Of a DNA stretch of 64,000 nt, positions 19,446 to 27,600 are shown in pieces; within the stretch, counting starts at the first letter, position 1; each line of letters begins with the position of its first letter. This DNA is from JAAYJK01 sp964501655 (GTDB taxonomy: Bacteria > Bacillota > Syntrophomonadia > Syntrophomonadales > Syntrophomonadaceae): assembly GCA_964501655.1 (NCBI GenBank), contig CAZCTN010000010.1, positions 27,617 to 91,616 of the forward strand. The letters run 5' to 3'. The notes beneath the pieces are model-generated. The model was not told the DNA's origin and ran no database searches. It worked only from the letters and a program-made list of their open reading frames with translations. Position numbers and translations under genes: made by a program.

Positions 19446-21818
19446 ATGCTGATGAGGAGCAAGAGATTATTATCAGTTTTTATCTGCATTTGTCTGGCCG
19501 CAGCCTTCTGGCCGGTGGGACAGATAACCGCATTAGCGGGGAATAGCTCGGAAACAGTGATCCGTTTGGCCGATGACGGCATAACTGTAGATGGAGCAGC
19601 CATCTCCTCTGATCCAAATGCCGCAGTTCATACCGCTGCGGATATCGTATATTACCAGTCGGGGTACGATAGTTCTTACGGTGAAGGCACTACAGTTGAC
19701 GAGCATAGCGCTCAGGAAGCCCAGCGGCATACCGTGGTTACCATCACCCAAGCCGGCAGTTATCGTATAAGCGGCGCTCTTTCCGCCGGTCAGCTGGCTA
19801 TTGACCTGGGCTCCGAAGCCAGGACAGATCCCAGTGCAACGGTGGAAATCATTTTGGATGGAGCAGATATAAGCTGCACAGTGGCTCCTGCAGTCATTTT
19901 CTATAATGTGTGGGAATCTGGCAGCAGCGAAACTGCCGGAGCCATTGTAACCCTGGCCGATGGGTCTTTTAACCGGATCAAGGGGTCCTATGTTGCCCGC
20001 ATTTATAAACCAGGAAGCACCAGCAAGCTGCACAAGTATGATGGCGCCTTCTACAGTAAACAGTCCATGCTGGTACAGGCTGGGCAGGCCGGTACCGGCA
20101 AGCTGATTATTGAAGCAGATAATGAAGGATTGGACAGCGAAATGCATTTAACCATTAATGGCGGAAACTTCTGGATCACTGCTCAAAATGATGGTCTTAA
20201 CGCTAATGAAGATGAGGTGAGCATTATAACCATCAACGGAGGATATATGTATGTCAATGCCGGAAACGGGGTTGAAGGTGACGGAATCGACTCCAACGGC
20301 TATCTATATATCAATGGCGGAACTCTGATTTCTCTGGCCAATCCCATAAGTGGTGACGGCGGCATTGATGCCGATATGGGCATCAGGATCAACGGCGGTA
20401 CAGTAATTGCACTAGGGAGCCGCAATGACGCAGTCAGTTCTGAATCCTCCCAGCCCTTTATGGAATTAAGCTACGCAGCCACCCAGGCTGCCTATACTAT
20501 AGTCCGCATCACTGATGCAACCGGCAGTGAGATCCTCACCTTCCAACCGGACAAAGCCTACCAGAGCCTAACCTTCAGTTCTCCCGCTCTTAGCCTGGAT
20601 ACCGTCTATTATGTCTATTACGGGGGTGAAGTCAGCGGACCTGCTGCATTTGATGGATTATATCAAGCAGGAGGTATTTACCTGGGGGGAACGCAACAGC
20701 AATACAGTGGCAGCTCTGGTTTTGGCCGGCCTATGGGTGGCGGAATGGGACCCCAAGGGGGGACTGACCCGTTCCAAATCCCGTCCGGCCTTGACCAATG
20801 GCTGGCCAGCGCGGACGTCCCTGCAGATATTAAGGTTTGGATCGAAAATGCCCGGGAGGCCGGAAACCGATCCCCAATGGAGCCGGAGGCAGGAGCCGTT
20901 AATAATCCTCCAGATATAGATAACAACCTAAATATAGCTGTGCCTGACGGATTGGAACAGTGGCTGGCGGACGCGGATATTCCCACTGACATAAAAACCT
21001 GGATTGAAAACATCCGGGATGCCAGGTCACGTATGCCGGAAGCACGAGACAGAGCTGACCTGGATGGGCCTGCTGGTATGGAAGGGGACCGGATGCCCGG
21101 CATGGATGCTAATCGGATGCCTTCCGGCATGACTGGCAATCAATCTGATATACAGGCTTCGATCGATTTTATCATCAGCCAAGACCTTCACAGCTTTGGC
21201 AATGTAACGGACTTTGTTCAGGGGCAGTCCAACCTCAGGGAAGAGAGTCAAATATTATGGCCTTTCAGCGATGTAATGGAGAGCGACAGTGTAAACTGGT
21301 ATTACAGTGCAGTAAAATATGCTTATGAAAATAGCTTAATGAAGGGTCTGGACAGCCAGACTTTTGCCCCCGATGAGCCGCTAAGCCGGGCAATGCTCAG
21401 CACTATCCTGGGCCGAATGGCAGAGGCCGAAGTAAGGGGAAAACAGGCATCTTTTGCTGATGTGACCGAAGATGGCTGGTCCAGTGGCTATATAGCCTGG
21501 GCCGCCGAAAATAACATCATGTCCGGATACGCCGAATCTCTTTTCGGACAATATGATCCGGTCACCAGGGAGCAAGCTTGCCTGATACTGGTCAACTACG
21601 CCAGCTTCTTGGGTATGGAGCTGCCAGCCATCACAGATGCTGTCAACTTTGCTGACAGCTCTCAGATAAGTGAATGGGCCGCCGAAGCAGTTGAGGTATG
21701 TCAGCGGGCTGGTCTGATAGAGGGTTTGCCCGGCAATCGTGTCGATCCCCAGGGGATCCTCAGCCGGGCAGAAGCTGCATCCCTTCTCATGCGGCTGGTT
21801 CAAAACCATATTGATTAG
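19446..21818 (+). CDS. Cthe_2159-like carbohydrate-binding protein with C-terminal SLH domains
   Basis: About 790 residues, secreted and S-layer attached. Seen: a signal peptide (LLSVFICICLAAAFWPVGQITALAG); a beta-helix region, residues about 70-410, rich in VEIILDGADISC, LIIEADNEGLDSEMHLTINGG, GVEGDGIDSNGYLYINGG and GDGGIDADMGIRINGG, the pattern of the Cthe_2159/DUF4353 family, a founder of which binds pectic polysaccharide; a Gly/Met-rich linker with two copies of an 'LDQWLASADVPADIKVWIEN'-type repeat; and three SLH units in the last 180 residues (GLDSQTFAPDEPLSRA and on). A GTG one codon earlier (19443) is a possible start. Likely binds extracellular polysaccharide or biofilm matrix (inference). 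Confidence 0.82.
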   Translation: MLMRSKRLLSVFICICLAAAFWPVGQITALAGNSSETVIRLADDGITVDGAAISSDPNAAVHTAADIVYYQSGYDSSYGEGTTVDEHSAQEAQRHTVVTITQAGSYRISGALSAGQLAIDLGSEARTDPSATVEIILDGADISCTVAPAVIFYNVWESGSSETAGAIVTLADGSFNRIKGSYVARIYKPGSTSKLHKYDGAFYSKQSMLVQAGQAGTGKLIIEADNEGLDSEMHLTINGGNFWITAQNDGLNANEDEVSIITINGGYMYVNAGNGVEGDGIDSNGYLYINGGTLISLANPISGDGGIDADMGIRINGGTVIALGSRNDAVSSESSQPFMELSYAATQAAYTIVRITDATGSEILTFQPDKAYQSLTFSSPALSLDTVYYVYYGGEVSGPAAFDGLYQAGGIYLGGTQQQYSGSSGFGRPMGGGMGPQGGTDPFQIPSGLDQWLASADVPADIKVWIENAREAGNRSPMEPEAGAVNNPPDIDNNLNIAVPDGLEQWLADADIPTDIKTWIENIRDARSRMPEARDRADLDGPAGMEGDRMPGMDANRMPSGMTGNQSDIQASIDFIISQDLHSFGNVTDFVQGQSNLREESQILWPFSDVMESDSVNWYYSAVKYAYENSLMKGLDSQTFAPDEPLSRAMLSTILGRMAEAEVRGKQASFADVTEDGWSSGYIAWAAENNIMSGYAESLFGQYDPVTREQACLILVNYASFLGMELPAITDAVNFADSSQISEWAAEAVEVCQRAGLIEGLPGNRVDPQGILSRAEAASLLMRLVQNHID

Positions 21819-21834
21819 ACCTAATTAGAATACC

Positions 21835-21863
21835 GGGTATGTCTCGTCACACGAGGTATACCC
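21835..21863 (+). terminator. Probable terminator of the SLH/Cthe_2159-like gene
   Basis: GGGTAT(GT)CTCG - TCACA - CGAG(GT)ATACCC stem, 16 bases past the stop, followed by ATTTATC. Weak U-tract. Confidence 0.5.
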
Positions 21864-22057
21864 ATTTATCTAAAGGATATCAGGAAAACTCGATACGGTT
21901 AATTGAAATTGGAGGTAGGCAAAATACTGATTTCAATAACATCCTATTAATTTAGTGGGAATCTTAATTGCCTCCAGGTCTTTCCCTCAAGATATCCTGC
22001 GGGGCAGGATGATTCCCTCCTGCCCCGGATTGCCATGAATTGACGTTATGGAAAGTA

Positions 22058-22085
22058 CAGAAGCCGAGGTTCCCCTCGGCTTCTG
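22058..22085 (-). terminator. Terminator of the GQNQ-repeat gene
   Basis: Perfect 12-bp stem CAGAAGCCGAGG/CCTCGGCTTCTG with a 4-base loop, about 40 bases past the stop at 22127. The tail on the minus strand is TACTTTCC. The rest of the 21819-22126 spacer shows nothing else recognisable. Confidence 0.65.
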
Positions 22086-22126
22086 TATAGGTGATCAGAT
22101 TATGTATCTGGCTATAGCTTAATAGC

Positions 22127-23321
22127 TTATCTATTGATTCTTCTGATAATCAGCCCGCTGGCGGCCAGGATAAGCCCTATTCCGCTGCTGATAGGAGCCG
22201 CAGCGCCAGTTTGGGGCAGTTCCGGAGCGGGTTCAACTACTTCCATAATCTCTGCCGGGAGTTCTTCCAGCAGCTCTGGTGCTGCAGCCATTACTTCTTT
22301 TTCCTCAGAAGTATTGACAACTTCCTCTTCCCCTACTTCGTCAACGGTGGATTCATAGGTTTCACTGGTAATGTCGTTTATACCGGTTTCGCTGCCTGGG
22401 CTGCTTCCTCCGCTGCCCTGGTTGCTTCCTTCATCATACAGATCATTTCCTTCGTCATCCTGGTTGTTTCCTTCGTCATCCTGGTTGTTTTCTTCGTCAT
22501 CCTGGTTGTTTTCTTCGTCATCCTGGTTGTTTTCTTCGTCATCCTGGTTGTTATCATTCTGTCCATGATTGCATCCGTTGTGATTATCATGCTTGTCTTT
22601 TTTACCGGGTTTGTTGTGGTCTTTATCTTTGTCATGCTTATCATTCTTGTCGTTATTGTCGCAGTTGCCGCCGTTGTGGTCATTACTGTTGTTCTGGCCC
22701 TGGTTCTGGCCCTGGTTTTGGCCCTNNNNNNNNNNNNNNNNNNNNNNNNNNNNNNNNNNNNNNNNNNNNNNNNNNNNNNNNNNNNNNNNNNNNNNNNNNN
22801 NNNNNNNNNNNNNNNNNNNNNNNNNGGTTCTGACCCTGGTTCTGACCCTGGTTCTGACCCTGATTCTGGCCCTGGTTCTGACCCTGGTTCTGACCCTGGT
22901 TCTGACCCTGATTCTGGCCCTGGTTCTGGCCCTGGTTCTGACCCTGGTTCTGGCCCTGGTTCTGACCCTGATTCTGGCCTTGGTTCTGACCCTGGTTCTG
23001 GCCCTGGTTCTGACCCTGGTTCTGGCCCTGGTTCTGGCCCTGGTTCTGGCCCTGGTTCTGACCCTGGTTCTGGCCCTGGTTCTGGCCCTGGTTCTGACCC
23101 TGATTCTGGCCCTGGTTCTGACCCTGGTTCTGGCCCTGGTTCTGACCCTGATTCTGGCCCTGGTTCTGACCCTGATTCTGGCCCTGGTTCTGGCCCTGGT
23201 TCTGGCCCTGGTTCTGGCCCTGGTTCGGTACCGCAGCTGCCATACTTACACTAAACACCATACATATCGACATCATCAGGGCAAAAATCAGCAAGAATTT
23301 ACGCGACTTTTGTATTCTCAT
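22127..23321 (-). CDS. GQNQ-repeat surface protein with LPQTG sortase signal (interrupted by gap)
   Basis: The start at 23321 gives a signal peptide (KFLLIFALMMSICMVFSVSMAAA) followed by dozens of tandem GQNQ units. The 100-N gap lies in these repeats. Beyond it, in a different frame (a gap-length artefact), the protein goes on: NNSNDHNGGNCDNND, a Lys/Asp/His-rich stretch (KHDKDKDHNKPGKKDKHD), five NNQDDE(E/G) repeats, an acidic region, and the end ELPQTGAAAPISSG, a hydrophobic segment (IGLILAASGLIIRR) and a stop at 22127-22129. That is a complete class-A-type sortase anchor, so the protein is probably linked to peptidoglycan. AGGAGG precedes the start. The repeat number is unknown. Role unknown; an extended, flexible surface stalk is plausible. 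Confidence 0.75.
22684..23226 (-). repeat. 12-base tandem repeat encoding GQNQ
   Basis: More than 30 tandem copies of a 12-base unit (plus strand ccctggttctg(a/g), with g/a variation at two sites) interrupted by the N gap. There are no unique spacers, so it is coding repeat and not a CRISPR array. Confidence 0.95.
22726..22825. other. Assembly gap (100 N)
   Basis: 100-N placeholder inside the 12-base tandem repeat. The reading frames before and after it are incompatible with exactly 100 bases. Confidence 0.95.
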
Positions 23322-23371
23322 TATTGTACCTCCTCTAATTTGTTAATTTCTTCTAATTATTATATTGGGGT

Positions 23372-23659
23372 TCAAGTTTCGTCTTTCTGTCCGCCTGACA
23401 TGCTGATGCTTTTTTCGTCCCATGCCTTTTGCAGCAAATTCATCATTTCCAACACGCTGGTAAATGAACTGTATTTCTTGTTCTCCAGCCAATGGATACG
23501 TCCCTGCCAGGTAGCATTCTGGCGAAATTGCACCCTAACTAAAAAGGTAGCGATGGCTGCCGGTTGGGAAGATGGCTCGGCAATCGGCCTCCTGCTCCCT
23601 CCCTGCTCTATAATTATCTGGATTCCCTCCTTTCTCAATGCTGGCTGCACACGCTGCAT
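23372..23659 (-). CDS. Small conserved protein with 'VRVQFRQNATWQG' domain
   Basis: 95 residues. The middle reads TFLVRVQFRQNATWQGRIHW, then LENKKYSSFTSVLEMMNLLQKAW. I recall this pattern as a small conserved hypothetical family of Bacillota, often near surface-protein genes; its role is unknown. It lies 50 bases upstream of the GQNQ-repeat protein on the same strand, so the two are probably co-transcribed. Confidence 0.6.
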   Translation of the reverse strand: MQRVQPALRKEGIQIIIEQGGSRRPIAEPSSQPAAIATFLVRVQFRQNATWQGRIHWLENKKYSSFTSVLEMMNLLQKAWDEKSISMSGGQKDET

Positions 23660-23935
23660 CCAACAGCTTAATGCTATATTAGTAAACGGCAGTTACAAAT
23701 GAGTTACAAATAAACTTTTATTAGCAATTTATAGAAAAATATTTATTTTGGGCCAGAACGGAAATGTTCTGCCAATAAATTGTGGGTATTAGTGCTGCAG
23801 TAAGGAGGTTGAAAATGTACTCGAATAACAAGATTCTGGGGCTAAAGAAATGAGATAAGGAAGAAAATGATCCGAAGAAGGCAACGGTAGCCTGCATATG
23901 GTTTTGCATTCAGCAGATAATCGTTTTTCGGAAAT
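23660..23935 (+). other. Spacer with a strong ribosome site and a short frame
   Basis: AAGGAGG sits seven bases before ATG 23815, which opens a 12-codon frame (MYSNNKILGLKK) ended by TGA. The same frame continues for dozens of codons after the TGA (DKEENDPKKATVAC...). No SECIS-like hairpin follows the TGA, so it is either a tiny peptide or a decayed gene. Nothing else is recognised here. Confidence 0.25.
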
Positions 23936-23964
23936 TAAAAAACCTGCCGTTAAACCGGCAGGTT
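23936..23964 (-). terminator. Terminator of the HesB-like selenoprotein gene
   Basis: Minus strand AACCTGCCG-GTTTAA-CGGCAGGTT followed by TTTTAATTT, 16 bases after the stop codon at 23980. Confidence 0.85.
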
Positions 23965-23979
23965 CCCAAATTTCAAATA

Positions 23980-24309
23980 TTATTCACAGGAAGAACAGGA
24001 GTCACAGCCTCCGCTGAATGGCACCTGTTTTTCACCCTTCAGTTGTAGGAATACTTGAGATCCACTTTTAAATGACGTAAGTACGAAAGGTCCAAACCTG
24101 TCAAACAATATATTTTCTACAGCAAATCTGATACCATCGTGTTCTTCTACCCGGTCACCTTCTGCTGGTCCATCCAGGACCAGATTAAATGACATGCCCC
24201 CTCAGCCTATTTTGGCTGTAATACGCAGATCGTTAGTGTTGATGTTCTGTTCTGCCATCACCTGTCTCAAATCTTCAATGGTTGACGATGCAGTTTTGAT
24301 GATTTCCAT
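23980..24309 (-). CDS. HesB-like selenoprotein (UGA-encoded Sec at codon 36)
   Basis: 109 residues if the in-frame TGA at 24202-24204 is read as selenocysteine. ATG 24309 has an ideal AAGGAGG site seven bases upstream. The first 35 residues (MEIIKTASSTIEDLRQVMAE...LRITAKIG) and the part after the TGA (GGMSFNLVLDGPAEGD) join into one HesB/IscA-type sequence, with Sec at the family's conserved Cys in G-C-G-G. The C-terminus GGCDSCSSCE supplies the other cluster-type Cys residues. HesB-like selenoproteins are known in anaerobes. A SECIS-like hairpin follows the UGA. Probable role: iron-sulfur cluster binding or assembly, or a related redox job. A plain pseudogene is unlikely because both halves are conserved. 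Confidence 0.85.
24165..24183 (-). promoter_or_regulatory. Bacterial SECIS-like hairpin
   Basis: Perfect 7-bp stem CTGGTCC/GGACCAG with apical loop TGGAT, starting 18 bases after the in-frame TGA. Bacterial SECIS elements are short stems about 16-37 bases past the UGA with G in the upper loop, so position and loop fit. Confidence 0.7.
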
Positions 24310-24526
24310 GCTATTACCTCCTTCGCTTATACACACCTTGGCAAATATATAACCCTATAATTTAAACATGGTATTTGTTGAGAATTGATACAAACACCTG
24401 TCAATATATATTGCCCTATCCAACTGCTTAAAAAGTCACGGTTAATTCTAACATTCTTTCCATATATAAATAAGGTCTAACGAGCGGGTATAATATTATG
24501 GAAAACTTATTATAACCACAGACCAT

Positions 24527-24589
24527 AAGGGGGGGAGGTTCTCCTGAGGCATAAGCAAATCTTATGCCTCAGGAGAACCTCCCCCCCTT
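24527..24589. repeat. Perfect 29-bp-arm palindrome
   Basis: Arms 24527-24555 and 24561-24589 (AAGGGGGGGAGGTTCTCC... and its exact complement) are perfectly complementary with loop CAAAT. It lies 13 bases beyond the stop of the giant SLH gene, so it may act as that gene's terminator, and shares GGGGGAGGTTCT with the other dispersed palindromes. The remaining spacer up to 24309 holds the selenoprotein promoter region. Confidence 0.85.
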
Positions 24590-24601
24590 GTTGCGTCAAG
24601 C

Positions 24602-27600
24602 TTATTTAAGCATATTAGCTATAACGGTTACGGCTTGGGCCCGGGTAGCATTACCCTGGGGCTGGAAACTGTTGTCGGGGTAACCGCTTATAATGCCGTT
24701 ATTTACCGCTGCCGTTACGCTGCTTTGAGCCCAGCTGGAAATTTGGGCATCATCCTTAAAGGAAGTTGGCCCTGAAACCTGGCCGATCTGCAGTGCCTTG
24801 GAGGCCATTACCGCCATCTGTTCCCGGGTAATGTTGTCTTCCGGGCCAAAGTGCTCTTGGTCATAACCGCTGACTATGCCCCAGGACTGGGCAGCAGCTA
24901 TGCTGTCCTCTGCCCAGTGGCCGGCAGTATCGCTGAAAACCTTTCCATTATTGCCGGCATTCTTCAGATTCAAGGCTTTAACCAGTATGGCGGCAAACTC
25001 AGCCCGGGTTATCGACTGTTCCGGCCTAAAAGACCCATCCGGATATCCGGAAACTGATCCTTGGGCTACCAGCTTCTCGATCTGTTCCCGGGCCCAGTGG
25101 TGGGAAATATCATTCAACTCCGTCTTTTTCCCTTCCGGGGCTGCCGGATTTTCCAGCATGGCCATAAGGGCAAACACGGTAAAATGATCTACTGTTACGC
25201 TGATAGTGTTGCCTGATACGGTTCCCGGCAGTTCAACCCACCGGGATTCGGCGGCATCATAGTAATATACTGATGGACTGACTCCAGCGGGAAGCTGCAG
25301 AGGATCAAAGCTGAAAGTCAGCGTAACCGGTTTATTAAAGGTGTAGGAGCTTTGGCCTCCTACGGTCATTTCGTATACCTGGCCCAGCAGCATAAAGCCG
25401 GAAGGTTGGATCGGAGCAGTATCGGTTTTAGTTATTTTAACCGTAACTCTGGAATTGCCTTGCAGGGCTGAAGCCGGTATATTGATTGCTGCTTCGCTGC
25501 CCAGACTGATTACCCCACCGGCACTGGGAGTCACCGAAGCTTCTCCACTGGAACTTACTGCCGGGGATGGAGCCAGGGCAGAACCGCCGCCGCCGCCTGC
25601 AGGGGTGCTGCTGCCGGAATTGGTAAAGCTGACCAATACCTCCTCATCCGAGGCCAGGCTGTCAATGATAAAGGTCAATTTATTATCGGCCAGAGTTCCA
25701 TTGACCACTCCGCTCCAAGCCTGAACTATCTTACCGGAATCGGGCTGAGCGGTAAACACCACCCGGCTGCCGGCCGGGACCCATGCCCCGCTGCTGATTA
25801 CCTGGCCATCGGCCTTGGCGCTGATATTGCCGCCATTTCCGGCCGAGAAGGATACCAGGTATTCAAGGGGTTCATCAGGAATTTCTTCAAAGTATACCCG
25901 TATATACTCAGGCTGGCTGAGGGCCGGGATAGTATAAGTCTCATCCATACCGCCGTTGATCTTCTCACCCCTTACCTGCTCCAGTCCTCTGTACCAGGCC
26001 TTTACCCGGAAGCCCTCTTCCGGTTGGGCCTGGAAAATCAGTTCACAACCCCCGGGCTGGTCGGTTCCAGAGCTTATCTGGCTTCCGTCTGCTGTGGCTT
26101 TTATGCTGCCATGGCTGTCGGCGGTAAAAGTAAGCGAATAATATTGCAGCTGGAATTGAGCGGTAATCTCGGTATCCTGTTCCATTACCAAGGTGTAGGA
26201 ATCACCCTGTTCTCCATCAATGAGCGCTCCATCCCGATACCAGGCATGGAGCAAATAACCTGCAGGCGGGACCGCAGTCACAGTTACGGTTTTGTCACCC
26301 TGGACGGAACTGCCCTGCAGATCATACCCTTCCACACTGGCCAAGAGGTTTTCTCCCAGAATTAGAGTATAGTATTCCCGTTCAAATTCTACTTCTACAT
26401 AACCACCGTTATTTGCGATCAGAGTATAGGAATTGCTATTGTCCTCTGCCCATTCTCCGTTGAGCCGCCATTCCCGAACCTGAAAACCTGACTCAGGAAT
26501 AGCTGTAAATGTAACCTGGGTGCCATCAGCAACCGGGGTGCCGCTGATTATATCCCCGTCTCCGGTTTCAGCATTGACGCTGCCATTTCCTACTGCCGCA
26601 AAGCTTAAAGGATTATCTCCGGGAGCAAATTCTACCGTTATTTCATAGTTAGCCTGGACGGATTCAATGGTATAAACTGCATCTGTACCAGTAATTGCTG
26701 TGCCATCGACAGTCCAGGCCGAAACCGTGTAGCCGGCATCAGGTATGGCGGTTAAAACTAGCTTGCTGCCCGCTATAATGTCATCTCCGCTGCTGTAGTC
26801 GCTGCTGGCCCCACTATAAATCATCCGGGCCTTCAGGTCCCCATTTTCACCTTCAGCCGTTTCCGCTACCCGATAATCAACCTGATAGGTATCAGTGGAT
26901 TCGAATGCTACTGTAACAGTAACACTGGCTTTGAGTTCTTCCAGGGTATAGCTGGTACTGCTCAAAGGAAGTCCTTGCTCATCCTGAATTACCGTGGAGC
27001 CCAGTTTCCACTGCTTAACCCGGCAGCCTTCGGGAGGATAAGCGGTAAAATTAATATCTGAATAGCCCTTGACCTGATCACCGCTTTTAATCTCTACCCC
27101 ATCCACCTGAGCGGACAGAACTCCTTCTCCATATCCTATGGCCCCGAATTCCACTTTGTAGGTAATGGCATCAATAAAGACTACCTGTACCTCCAATGCT
27201 TCCTGAATGTTTCGAGCGGTATATACCCGGCTGTTGCCCTGCACCACCTGCCCATTGACTATCCACTCTTTGATCATGGAATTGTCATCCTGGGGAACCG
27301 CAGTAAATATCACCTCGCTGCCTTTTAACAGCAGGCAGCCGTTATCCAGGGCTGATCCGTCAGGGTTTTCGGCCGCAACCTGGCCATTACCCACGGCCGA
27401 GTAGTTCAAAGCCACATATTCCGCCGGGGTAAAGAATACTTTGATGTCCGTATTCTGAGTAACCGTATGATAATAAGTAGGGCTGCTGTTATCACTTACG
27501 GGAGCATTATTCACTTTCCACTCTTTGACCATATACCCTTGGTCGGGCTGAGCCTGAAAACTCACCACGGTCTGGGATGGCAGCACTGCTCCCGAACCAA

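Noticed and set aside
22684..23226. Array-like 12-base repeats suggestive of CRISPR
   Set aside because: Repeats abut with no unique spacers and encode GQNQ in frame; there are no cas genes.
22211..23254. Long plus-strand open frame through the repeat region (Gly-Ser-Asp-Pro repeats)
   Set aside because: It is the antisense of the GQNQ repeat. The minus strand has a signal peptide, a ribosome site and an LPQTG end; the plus strand has none of these.
23815..23935. A second selenoprotein through the TGA after MYSNNKILGLKK
   Set aside because: No SECIS-like hairpin at the right distance and no recognisable family on either side.
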